This document shows positions 43,976 through 52,449 of a stretch of DNA of 64,000 nucleotides, in pieces. A program made the translations under genes and the position numbers. The notes below the pieces were generated by a model. That model was not told where the DNA came from, did no database searches, and worked only from the letters and a program-made list of their open reading frames with translations. Source of the stretch: Flammeovirga sp. OC4 (GTDB lineage Bacteria; Bacteroidota; Bacteroidia; Cytophagales; Flammeovirgaceae); NCBI RefSeq assembly GCF_000812565.1, contig NZ_JTAM01000029.1:1-64000 (forward strand). Direction: 5' to 3'. The first letter of the stretch is position 1. Every line of letters begins with the position of its first letter.

Positions 43976-45295
43976 CTATCTTCTTTCGATATGAGCACCG
44001 ATATTTCTCAAGCGCTCATCAATAAATTGATATCCTCTGTCAATTTGATCAATATTAGAAATCACACTTGTACCTTCAGCAGAAAGAGCGGCAATCAATA
44101 AGGCCTGACCTGCTCTAATATCTGGAGATGTCATCTGAATTCCTCTGAGTTTTGATTGACGATTCAAACCAATAACCGTGGCTCTATGTGGATCATTCAA
44201 GATGATTTGAGCTCCCATGTCAATCAGCTTATCGACAAAGAATAAACGGCTTTCAAACATTTTTTGGTGGACTAAAACAGTACCTTTTGCTTGAATGGCA
44301 GTCACTAAAACAATACTCAATAGATCGGGTGTAAATAATGGCCAAGGTCCATCTGCTACAGTTAATATTGAGCCATCAATAAAACGATCTAGTTGATAAT
44401 GCTCTTGAGCAGGAATATAAATATCATCCCCTCTGAATTCCATCTGAATACCCAAGCGTTGGAATACCGTAGGAATTTGTCCTAATTCATCAATACGACA
44501 ATTTTTAATTGTCAATTCTGATTGTGTCATGGCAGCCATACCGATAAAACTACCAATTTCAATCATATCAGGAAGCATGGTATGAGTAGTCCCTCCTAAT
44601 TTTTCAACACCTTCAATCGTCAATAAGTTAGAGCCATAACCGCTGATATTGGCACCCATACGGTTCAGCATCTTACAAAGCTGTTGGATATAAGGTTCAC
44701 ATGCTGCGTTGTAAAGCGTTGTTTTACCTTTGGCCATTACAGCACCCATAATGATATTGGCAGTACCTGTTACTGAAGGTTCATCTAACAAGATATAAGT
44801 ACCTTCTAAGTGAGTAGCATCGATCTCAAAGAAACCATCTTGAGTATAGTTGAACTTAGCACCTAACTTTTTGAATCCTAAAAAGTGAGTATCCAAACGA
44901 CGACGACCAATTTTGTCTCCACCTGGCTTTGGAATTTTACCCTTTCCAAAACGGGCTAAAAGTGGTCCCAATACCATGATTGAACCTCTAAGTTTAGAAG
45001 CTTTTTCAGAATACTCTTTAGTTTGAAGGTGCTCAATATTGATGTCTCTTGCTTCAAATTCATAAGAACCTTCTCCTAATTTTTCAACTCTAACGCCTAG
45101 GTCAGCTAAGATGTCAATCAGTTTCATGACATCAATAATGTTAGGGATATTGTGAATAGTTACTTTATCTTCCGTAAGCAATACAGCACATAAAATCTGT
45201 AAAGCTTCATTTTTAGCTCCTTGAGGAATAATCTCACCACTTAATTGGTGGCCTCCTTCTACAATAAATTCTCCAGCTCCTATTGATGCAGACAT
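43976..45295 (-). CDS. murA: UDP-N-acetylglucosamine 1-carboxyvinyltransferase MurA
   Basis: The 439-residue cytosolic enzyme adds enolpyruvate to UDP-GlcNAc, the first committed peptidoglycan step. It shows the two-domain EPSP-synthase fold with QGAKNEALQ (25-33), the LGPLLARFGKGK segment and the flexible loop KPGGDKIGRRRLD. In that loop the usual catalytic Cys115 (E. coli numbering) is replaced by Asp127. From memory, the same GGDKIG loop occurs in Bacteroides MurA. Cys-to-Asp keeps activity but removes the fosfomycin target, so intrinsic fosfomycin insensitivity is predicted. It has its own terminator and no cell-wall neighbours. Confidence 0.95.
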   Translation of the reverse strand: MSASIGAGEFIVEGGHQLSGEIIPQGAKNEALQILCAVLLTEDKVTIHNIPNIIDVMKLIDILADLGVRVEKLGEGSYEFEARDINIEHLQTKEYSEKASKLRGSIMVLGPLLARFGKGKIPKPGGDKIGRRRLDTHFLGFKKLGAKFNYTQDGFFEIDATHLEGTYILLDEPSVTGTANIIMGAVMAKGKTTLYNAACEPYIQQLCKMLNRMGANISGYGSNLLTIEGVEKLGGTTHTMLPDMIEIGSFIGMAAMTQSELTIKNCRIDELGQIPTVFQRLGIQMEFRGDDIYIPAQEHYQLDRFIDGSILTVADGPWPLFTPDLLSIVLVTAIQAKGTVLVHQKMFESRLFFVDKLIDMGAQIILNDPHRATVIGLNRQSKLRGIQMTSPDIRAGQALLIAALSAEGTSVISNIDQIDRGYQFIDERLRNIGAHIERR

Positions 45296-45382
45296 ACTCT
45301 TATAATTTATATTTTGTACTTAACCTGTTGGCAAGTAGATTTTTAGTCTTTGATAAAAAAGGGTGACTTATTAAAAATAAAA

Positions 45383-45411
45383 CGAGTTACCTTATAAATA
45401 AAAGTAACTCG
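45383..45411 (-). terminator. Terminator of the thioredoxin-fold gene
   Basis: An 8-bp stem (CGAGTTAC/GTAACTCG) is followed on the minus strand by TTTTATTTTTAATAAG, 36 bp after the stop. Confidence 0.7.
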
Positions 45412-45446
45412 CTTCAATATTACGCAATTCAATATAAAAATTCTAT

Positions 45447-46079
45447 TTATTCTTGATTCAATGCGTTAATAATTGCCGTAGGACTCATTCTATTAGAATA
45501 TCGAGGGTCGTATTGCATTGCTATAATTTTTTGATCTTGCCCCACAATGTAGGTTGCCGGTACAGGAAGAGAAGCCTGTTTGATGGCATTATTGGCCGCA
45601 ATATCAGTAAACATAAACGTCTTAATTTTCTTCTGATATTTTTCAGTGACCTGGAATGTCACTTTATAACTATTCATGATGTCTAATTCTTGGTCTGTGA
45701 TCATAGGAAAAGTGAATCCTTTCTTTTTTGCAAAAGCATCTAAACTTTCTTTTTCTTCAGGACTGACCATAATAATTTGTGCTCCTGTTGCAGTAATGTA
45801 ATCTAATGAATCTCTGATACTTTTAAGATGCTTATAACAAGATGGACACCAACTTCCCCTAAAAAAGTTAATGACTACAGGACCTTCTTTTAGCATTTCT
45901 GATAATTTTCTTTTTTTACCATCTTGATCTACACCTTCAAAATCAGGTGCAAAATCACCTACTTTTAATCCAGGTTGTAAAGTTTCTACTTCAATGCCAT
46001 ATTTTTTGTAAATATCTTTTTCTTGTCCAAGAACAAAAGTGCTTATGCTAAGCAATAGTGATAAGATGATGTATTTCAT
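45447..46079 (-). CDS. Secreted AhpC/TSA-family thioredoxin-fold protein
   Basis: The 210-residue protein has a signal peptide (about 1-19) and a peroxiredoxin-like thioredoxin fold starting LKVGDFAPDFEGVDQDGK. The active site is W-C78-P-S-C81, a two-cysteine CxxC more like thiol-disulfide or bacterioferritin-comigratory-type enzymes than classic 2-Cys peroxiredoxins, where the peroxidatic motif is PxxxTxxC. A cis-proline region (LPVPATYIVG) is intact. It probably reduces peroxides or disulfides in the periplasm, and the exact reaction is uncertain. It is transcribed alone. Confidence 0.82.
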   Translation of the reverse strand: MKYIILSLLLSISTFVLGQEKDIYKKYGIEVETLQPGLKVGDFAPDFEGVDQDGKKRKLSEMLKEGPVVINFFRGSWCPSCYKHLKSIRDSLDYITATGAQIIMVSPEEKESLDAFAKKKGFTFPMITDQELDIMNSYKVTFQVTEKYQKKIKTFMFTDIAANNAIKQASLPVPATYIVGQDQKIIAMQYDPRYSNRMSPTAIINALNQE

Positions 46080-46244
46080 AGATTTAAATAATAAGGTGCA
46101 TTAGTATGTGATATCGGATACTAAGGCTAAAAAGTGATTAATTTGGTAATTAGTCTCTTTAAAACTTAGATCCTTACACATTATTGTATTTTAAAGACAA
46201 TTAAAAAGAGGGGTGTTGACACAAGCGACTTATAAACAATAAGA

Positions 46245-46273
46245 AAGCCCTATCAAAAAATTGGATAGGGCTT
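46245..46273 (-). terminator. Terminator of the isochorismate synthase gene
   Basis: A 10-bp stem (AAGCCCTATC/GATAGGGCTT) is followed on the minus strand by TCTTATTGTTTATA. It lies 31 bp after the stop. Confidence 0.65.
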
Positions 46274-46303
46274 GAAATATTATTGATGACAGTTGAGCAC
46301 AAA

Positions 46304-47512
46304 TTAACCATTCAAGTGCTTCAACATCGTATCCATTTTTATCTCGGTTTCTTTCCATTCCTTTTCAGGATCAGAGTCACATGTAATACCTGCTCCGGCG
46401 TAAAGTAATGCATGATCTTCAAAAAGCTGCAGGCATCTTAGGTTTACAAACAAATGATCTCTGTTTTGAATTCCTACTGGCCCGATGTACCCACTGTATA
46501 AAGAGCGGTTGTATTTTTCATTTTCCAAAATGAACTGAGTGGCAATTTCTTTTGGCATGCCACATACCGCAGAAGTAGGATGAAGTAATTTGAGCATTAC
46601 AGTCCCTAATTGAGGAAAATTGGTAGCTTTAGTATCTACTTTGAAGTCCGTTTTAAGGTGAAGGAGGTGAGCCGCAGCAACTGTTCTAGGGCCTTTCTCT
46701 TCAAATTCTCTTAATCTTATTTTCTTAAAACAATTTATGATATATCTGCTAACCAAAGCTTGTTCTTCAATTTCTTTACTTTTCCAAGAGGCATCTTTAG
46801 GTAACATACCATTACTTGCTTGAGTACCGGCTAATGCTACGGTTTTGAATATTCCATTTTCATCCATGCTTATAAGCGTTTCTGGAGAAGCACCCATCCA
46901 AAGCCCTACATTAGGGAGGTAGCACATTGAAACAAATGCATTGGGATACGCTTCACAAAGGCGATGGAAAAACTCAATAGGAGAAAAGTCTTCTTTTAAA
47001 GGAGCTTCTTTCGTTCTGGATAAAACGACTTTCAAGAATTCATCATTGTTCATCGCATCAACGCTTTCTTGAACAATGGTGGTGAAATGCTCTTTAGAAG
47101 TTGGTGGGAAATGTGTTTTGAGCATCTGTTTTTTCCAACGGTTTTTATGCTCTTTGTAATCAAAACGACTGAGTGTGCTTTCAATCTTCAGTTTCGTTTC
47201 AAAGTCATAATCGTTAGAAAACTCAATTTGAGCTAAATCAGAATTATAGTAAATATCGGCAGGAATAAGGTAGGCTTTGTCTTCTTTGTCTTGGAAAGGT
47301 CTGGCAAGAAAACCTTTAGGTAACTCTTCCAAGTCAACCTCAACCCTTAATGCTTCTTTTTGTAAAGATACCACTATTTGTTGAGAAGCCTCTTGAGGCA
47401 TTTTCCAAGCAGCAAAAGGTTGTCCACTATCCAACGCTGTCCCAAGCACCTCATCAAAATGAAGAGGAGCATTATTCACTTTCGTAATCTTCTGATCCAC
47501 TCTTTTTTCCAA
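46304..47512 (-). CDS. menF: Isochorismate synthase (chorismate-binding family)
   Basis: The 402-residue cytosolic enzyme has the chorismate-binding fold in its C-terminal 270 residues: GASPETLIS, ALAGTQ, AAAHLLHLKTDF, YSGYIGPVG and the closing AGAGITCDSDPEKEW. It converts chorismate to isochorismate, the entry to menaquinone, or to catecholate siderophores in EntC-type enzymes. No other men or ent genes are in the window, and menaquinone is the default in this phylum, so I favour MenF. No ATG precedes the conserved region: translation would start at TTG 47512 or GTG 47500. Confidence 0.85.
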   Translation of the reverse strand: MEKRVDQKITKVNNAPLHFDEVLGTALDSGQPFAAWKMPQEASQQIVVSLQKEALRVEVDLEELPKGFLARPFQDKEDKAYLIPADIYYNSDLAQIEFSNDYDFETKLKIESTLSRFDYKEHKNRWKKQMLKTHFPPTSKEHFTTIVQESVDAMNNDEFLKVVLSRTKEAPLKEDFSPIEFFHRLCEAYPNAFVSMCYLPNVGLWMGASPETLISMDENGIFKTVALAGTQASNGMLPKDASWKSKEIEEQALVSRYIINCFKKIRLREFEEKGPRTVAAAHLLHLKTDFKVDTKATNFPQLGTVMLKLLHPTSAVCGMPKEIATQFILENEKYNRSLYSGYIGPVGIQNRDHLFVNLRCLQLFEDHALLYAGAGITCDSDPEKEWKETEIKMDTMLKHLNG

Positions 47513-47805
47513 ATCTGTTCTGTTCTTTTACGGTTAAGTATGAAGGTAAAAGTAAATGAAATTTGCGTGAATGAATCACGGTTCACACTCAAACTTCCCC
47601 CTAGTACTTTAATGAATAACTAAAAAATGAAGGATATAGTTATAATCATTTAGTATTTATTAGCCTAGTATTTGCAAATGTATTAGAATTAGGTCGATTT
47701 TTGCCTATGGCAAGAGAATAAACTTGTTAAAAAAAGGTAGTTCATGGCTTCAATTTTGTTAGGATAACCTTTTGGATCAAATACAAAATACTGCACTTCA
47801 CTACA

Positions 47806-49755
47806 ATGAACAATTATAAACTCAATAAGGCTTACAGGAAGTATTACCTCACAAAGGTAAAAAAGCATTTCCTTATGAAATGGGCAGGGTACCTTAAGGT
47901 ACTTGTAATTATTGGGGTTTTGTCAGTAGTAGCAGATAGAGTAAATGTTTGGTACTTTAAACCCTCCAAATTATACACTCTTTTGGACCGTTTCTTCTAT
48001 GATTATGCTAAAGAACACCCTGAAGTATTGACCCGAACAAAAGCTTTTAAGTGGCCTTATATTACGAATGAATCCGAGAGTAGATTGAATGATGTCTCTA
48101 CTTTTCAGGTGGAATATGATTCGTTGTATGTTCAGAAAGAATATGAGTTTTTAGATCGCTATGATTTAAAAAATATGACGGAAGAGGAACGTTTGTCCGC
48201 TCAGACATTTCGTTATTTGATAGAACAAGAGATACTAGAAAAATTACTTTTTAAGAACACAAAATACCCAATAGATCATACCTCTGGTATACAAGTGCAA
48301 CTACCACTTCTGATGTTGAATTGTCATACCATTAATGATATAAGTGATGCTAAAAATTACATTAGCAGACTTATTGATGCTCAAGATAAAATAGCAGAAC
48401 TTATAGCAGGTAACCGATTAAACCCGACGGGAGAATACGCTGAAATTACGACCAAAAACATTCTTTATAGAAGGCAAGGTGAAACATTAGAAGAATGTAT
48501 TCATCATTTTCATATCAATGAAGGTCTGACAATACCTCCCAAAAGTGTCTTGAAAAGGGTAAGAGAACAACTACAGGTGTTTTTAGAGCAAGGTGTAGAG
48601 GACAATATCTTTTTCAAAGATTTCATGGCCAAGTTGGATCAGGTGAACAATGAAGAATTGATAAACAATCGTTCGGAATTAAAATATGAACTCAAAAAAG
48701 CAATTGAAGGAGCTATAATTCCTTCATTTGATGCCTTATATAGAACCGTTGCAGAATTGGAAATGCAAGCTCCTGAAGAGATTACAATGCTACAGTATCC
48801 TCTTGGAGAGATGTACTATCAGCATAGTTTAAGGAATAAATTAGGAATGAATGATGCCCATCTTGATTTTAAATACCGACCAAAGAATTTATACTTTTTA
48901 GGGAAAAACCTTCTTCATAAAGAAACAGCAAGATTACATCAGATGTTGGCAGAAATAGGAGCGAAAGAAGGAACACTGAGAGAAAAAATCGATTCATTAT
49001 ATGAAGAGCAAAAACTAATTACACCTACTGAATATAGAAAACAATTTGAAGAGATATTTCTTCAGACACCTACATTGTTTACAACACAAAAGCCAGTGGA
49101 ATTTACACAACTACCGCCTGTAGTTGCTACTACTTTTTTTGAGCCTTTACATTATGAAGGGAGTTATGATAGGAGTAGGTATGGTAAGGTGTACTTCTCA
49201 GATTCAGTGAGCTTTTACAACAAGGTGGTTTTAAAACCAACGGCTATTTGTCTTTCTGCTTTAAATCAATGGAGTAGTTTTAAGGTTACAAACCAAAGTT
49301 TACCTTTTTTTAGAAGGGGATTAACGTTTCGCTACCTCGAAGAGTTTTGGAAAAATGTCTACTTAAACGGTTATTATAACAATGCTTCATTGGAAGAAAA
49401 GATACAATACCAACTATGGAAAGTACATAATTTGGTATATATGGTATGTGACTTAGGTATACATCATTATTTGTGGACCAAAAAGGAAGCTGTGGAGTAT
49501 GTCATTGAAAAATCTATATTAACAAAACGTGAAGCGGAGAATATTGTTGACTTATCTTCCTCTTCAATAGGTGAAGGAGTGGCAAGAGGTTTTGGAATGC
49601 ACCTATTTGAAAGTTATCTTGTAAAAAAAGGAGAGCAGTTTGGTAGTCAGGATGTTATAGATGAGTTAAAACCGCTCTTTTTAGAAGGTGCAGTTTCTTT
49701 TTCAGAATTTGATAAATTAATATTTGCAAATAAATCTGAAAATAAGATGAAGTAA
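47806..49755 (+). CDS. DUF885-like membrane-anchored protein lacking the metal motif
   Basis: The 649-residue protein has a basic N-terminus and one membrane segment (about 28-45), then a long helical domain resembling DUF885 metallopeptidase-like proteins. The resemblance is clearest in the last 180 residues: LPFFRRGLTFRYLEEFW matches the Gly-rich Y-x-EGW helix region, and DLGIHHYLWTKKEAVEYVIEK and GEGVARGFGMHLFE match the family ending. Where active members carry HE-x-x-PGHH, this protein reads AICLSALNQWSS, without the zinc-binding histidines and glutamate. It is therefore probably a pseudoenzyme. The neighbouring genes give no functional clue. Confidence 0.6.
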   Translation: MNNYKLNKAYRKYYLTKVKKHFLMKWAGYLKVLVIIGVLSVVADRVNVWYFKPSKLYTLLDRFFYDYAKEHPEVLTRTKAFKWPYITNESESRLNDVSTFQVEYDSLYVQKEYEFLDRYDLKNMTEEERLSAQTFRYLIEQEILEKLLFKNTKYPIDHTSGIQVQLPLLMLNCHTINDISDAKNYISRLIDAQDKIAELIAGNRLNPTGEYAEITTKNILYRRQGETLEECIHHFHINEGLTIPPKSVLKRVREQLQVFLEQGVEDNIFFKDFMAKLDQVNNEELINNRSELKYELKKAIEGAIIPSFDALYRTVAELEMQAPEEITMLQYPLGEMYYQHSLRNKLGMNDAHLDFKYRPKNLYFLGKNLLHKETARLHQMLAEIGAKEGTLREKIDSLYEEQKLITPTEYRKQFEEIFLQTPTLFTTQKPVEFTQLPPVVATTFFEPLHYEGSYDRSRYGKVYFSDSVSFYNKVVLKPTAICLSALNQWSSFKVTNQSLPFFRRGLTFRYLEEFWKNVYLNGYYNNASLEEKIQYQLWKVHNLVYMVCDLGIHHYLWTKKEAVEYVIEKSILTKREAENIVDLSSSSIGEGVARGFGMHLFESYLVKKGEQFGSQDVIDELKPLFLEGAVSFSEFDKLIFANKSENKMK

Positions 49756-49799
49756 TTTTTAAACATGCATTTTATATGCATAAAGGTCAAATTTAATCT

Positions 49800-49807
49800 T
49801 ATCTTTG
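49800..49807 (+). promoter_or_regulatory. Bacteroidota-type -7 promoter box of the hydrolase gene
   Basis: TATCTTTG matches TANNTTTG and lies 39 bp before the ATG. An ATGCAT-N5-ATGCAT inverted repeat at 49765-49781 sits just upstream and could be an operator. Confidence 0.5.
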
Positions 49808-49846
49808 CACGTATTTTCGAAATAACGATTACAGTTAAGTACAAAT

Positions 49847-50602
49847 ATGAGTCTTACAATTAAAGAAAAGCACGGGTTTAGTTATATAGATGAAGGAGAG
49901 GGTGAAGTATTGATCCTGTTACATGGGCTTTTTGGAGCTTTGAGTAACTGGTCTGAGGTGTTGAGTTACTTCTCTGGACGTTACCGTGTGATCATTCCAA
50001 TGCTTCCGATTTATAGTTCACCAAGAAATGAATCAAATTTAGAAGGATTGGTCGCTTATACTGAAAAGTTTGTAGAGGACTTTGGATTAACAAAGTTTTC
50101 TTTATTAGGAAATAGCTTAGGAGGTCACGTTTCTTTGTTATTTACTTTAGCAAACCCAGATAAGGTAGAGAAACTAATTCTTACGGGTAGTTCGGGACTT
50201 TATGAGTCTGGTATGGGCTTATCATACCCTAAAAGAGGTAGTTATGAATTTATTAAGGATAGAGTTGGTTATACTTTCTATGATCCTGAAGTAGCAACAA
50301 AAGAACTTGTTGACGAGGTGTTTGAAGTGACTTCTGACAGTGCAAAGTGCTTGAGAATTGTTTATTATGCAAGATCAGCACAAAAACACAATCTTAGAGA
50401 CGAGTTAAATGATATCAAATGCCCTACATTGTTGATTTGGGGATTGAATGATACAATTACACCTCCATCAGCAGGACACGAATTCAACAGACGAATTCCA
50501 AACTCTGAATTGCATTTTATTGATAAGTGTTGTCATGTTCCAATGATGGAACATCCAAATAGATTCAACATGTTAGTGGATGATTTCTTGAGAAATAACT
50601 AA
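49847..50602 (+). CDS. Alpha/beta-hydrolase
   Basis: The 251-residue cytosolic protein has a complete catalytic triad: Ser90 in the GNSLGG elbow, Asp202 in GLNDTITPP and His230 in CCHVPMMEHP. The oxyanion region HGLFG follows the first strand. Related proteins include esterases, C-C hydrolases and the MenH-type enzyme, and the sequence alone does not choose between them. The isochorismate synthase gene 2.3 kb away is a weak hint of a menaquinone link. A clear promoter precedes it, and it ends 168 bp before the CBS-domain gene. Confidence 0.85.
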   Translation: MSLTIKEKHGFSYIDEGEGEVLILLHGLFGALSNWSEVLSYFSGRYRVIIPMLPIYSSPRNESNLEGLVAYTEKFVEDFGLTKFSLLGNSLGGHVSLLFTLANPDKVEKLILTGSSGLYESGMGLSYPKRGSYEFIKDRVGYTFYDPEVATKELVDEVFEVTSDSAKCLRIVYYARSAQKHNLRDELNDIKCPTLLIWGLNDTITPPSAGHEFNRRIPNSELHFIDKCCHVPMMEHPNRFNMLVDDFLRNN

Positions 50603-50769
50603 CAATAATGTAGTTTAGAGAAACCTTCAAATAATTTCTCTAAATTTACAAAGGGAATTTAGAATAGTGTTGATAACTATTCTCAGATTGGGAGGTAAAA
50701 ATTGGTGAAAATCAATGGTTTATCTCCCATTTTGTTTATAATTATCGTTAGAATTAAAAAAACGATGGT

Positions 50770-51441
50770 ATGCAGATAGCAAAACAGTTAATTTCACAAA
50801 CATTACCCAGTATTGATCCAGATACAACTTTAGAATGTGTGTTTACTTATTTTGAGGAAAACAATATTCAATCTCTTCCTGTAGTGAAGGATGACAGGTA
50901 CCTGGGATTAGTGGTAGAAAGTGACTTTTTTGACCTTAACATAAATGAGGGCGTGAAGTCTGTGAAGCTACCATTGTCTTATGAGGAAGCATCTGTACTA
51001 CCTGCTACCCATCTCTATGATGTATTAAGAGTAGTAGACGAGTTTGATATTGAAATTGTACCAGTGGTAGACAAAGAAGGGAAATACCATGGTTCGATTG
51101 TCGTAGAGGAGATGATGAACGAGTTGGCAAGAATGCATGCTGATCAGATATTGGGAAATATCGTGGCTTTGCGTATTGAAGCCATTCATTATTCGTTGGA
51201 GGATTTGAGCCGATGGGTCGAATCGAATAACGTGAAAATCTTAAGTGCATTTGTAGAATCTGACCCTGATGACCCCCAAATGGTCATCGTTACTTTAAAA
51301 TTAAATAAAGTAGAAGTGGATGCTGTAATTGCTACTTTTGAACGTTTTAATCTGAATGTGATCTATTCTTCAACATTTACTGAAGGAAAAGATGACAGCA
51401 AAGACAGATTGGATAATCTATTAAGGTATTTAGAACTTTAA
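50770..51441 (+). CDS. CBS-domain protein
   Basis: The 223-residue cytosolic protein has a pair of CBS domains in its first 125 residues (PSIDPDTTLECVFTYFEE and ATHLYDVLRVVDEFDIEIVPVV are the repeated cores), which usually bind adenosyl ligands. The C-terminal 90 residues (about 130-220) look like an ACT-type regulatory fold, with VALRIEAIHYSLEDLSRWVE and MVIVTLKLNKVEVDAVIATF. It ends 2 bp before the NAD kinase start, so the pair form one operon. It may sense adenylate or NAD status, which is an inference. Confidence 0.82.
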   Translation: MQIAKQLISQTLPSIDPDTTLECVFTYFEENNIQSLPVVKDDRYLGLVVESDFFDLNINEGVKSVKLPLSYEEASVLPATHLYDVLRVVDEFDIEIVPVVDKEGKYHGSIVVEEMMNELARMHADQILGNIVALRIEAIHYSLEDLSRWVESNNVKILSAFVESDPDDPQMVIVTLKLNKVEVDAVIATFERFNLNVIYSSTFTEGKDDSKDRLDNLLRYLEL

Positions 51442-51443
51442 AA

Positions 51444-52331
51444 ATGATAATTGCATTACATAGCCGTAAGCTAGAAACTGAACGCAGCAAATTTATTATT
51501 GATTCCATAAAGTATATTATTGATAAAGTAGAAGTGGAATTAGTGATTTCTGATGCCTTAGCTCCTTATTTGGAGAAAATAGAACCAGAATTATCTCGTG
51601 GATTAAAAGTTTTTAGTAACACCGAATCACTAAGAGGGGTAGACTTTATGATTTCTATTGGTGGAGACGGTACATTACTTCAGGCTTTGACTTATGTGCA
51701 AGAGCTTGAAATCCCAATTGTGGGGGTAAATGCAGGTCGACTAGGGTTCTTGGCTTCTATTCAAAGAGAAAATTTTCAAACTACTATAGATGCTTTAATC
51801 AATGGTTATTATTCCATTGAGGAAAGAACAATGCTTGCATTGGTCAGTGATAGAGAGGACCTTTTTGGAGGGATCAAATTTGGGCTTAACGAATTCACGA
51901 TCTTGAAGAGAGATACTTCTTCTATGATTGTAGTTCATACTTATTTAAACGGAGAGTACTTAAACTCTTATTGGGCTGATGGTCTGATTGTATCTACTCC
52001 ATCTGGCTCAACAGGATATTCATTGAGTGTAGGAGGACCGGTGGTAATCCCAGGTTCGGAAAACTTTATTATTTCACCTGTATGTCCTCATAACCTCAAT
52101 GTAAGACCACTCATTGTATCAGACAGTAGTATTATTTCTTTTGAAATTGAGGGACGAAGTAAAAACTTCTTAGTATCTCTTGATTCAAGATCTGAAGCCG
52201 TAGATGCAACCATTCAATTAGCCGTGAAAAAATGTCCATTTAAAGCCAAATTAGTGAAAATTGGTGGACAAGATAACTTTTTAGATACCCTAAGGAAGAA
52301 ATTAAACTGGGGACTGGATAATCGAAACTAA
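51444..52331 (+). CDS. nadK: NAD kinase
   Basis: The 295-residue cytosolic enzyme phosphorylates NAD to NADP. It has GGDGT at 73-77, the NE-(F/L) substrate motif in FGLNEFTILKRDTS, TPSGSTGYSLSVGGP and the ISPVCPHNL-NVRPL segment. The length and motif order are typical of the bacterial family. It is translated directly after the CBS-domain gene with a 2-bp gap. Confidence 0.95.
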   Translation: MIIALHSRKLETERSKFIIDSIKYIIDKVEVELVISDALAPYLEKIEPELSRGLKVFSNTESLRGVDFMISIGGDGTLLQALTYVQELEIPIVGVNAGRLGFLASIQRENFQTTIDALINGYYSIEERTMLALVSDREDLFGGIKFGLNEFTILKRDTSSMIVVHTYLNGEYLNSYWADGLIVSTPSGSTGYSLSVGGPVVIPGSENFIISPVCPHNLNVRPLIVSDSSIISFEIEGRSKNFLVSLDSRSEAVDATIQLAVKKCPFKAKLVKIGGQDNFLDTLRKKLNWGLDNRN

Positions 52332-52449
52332 AGATGTTTTTAAGCTTGAAATGGGAAACAGAGTAAAGCGGAATAAATCGTCTAAAACGAGTGTGTACTA
52401 ATTTAAACCGGTACTCACATTACATACAACAACAATTCAATTTATCGAA

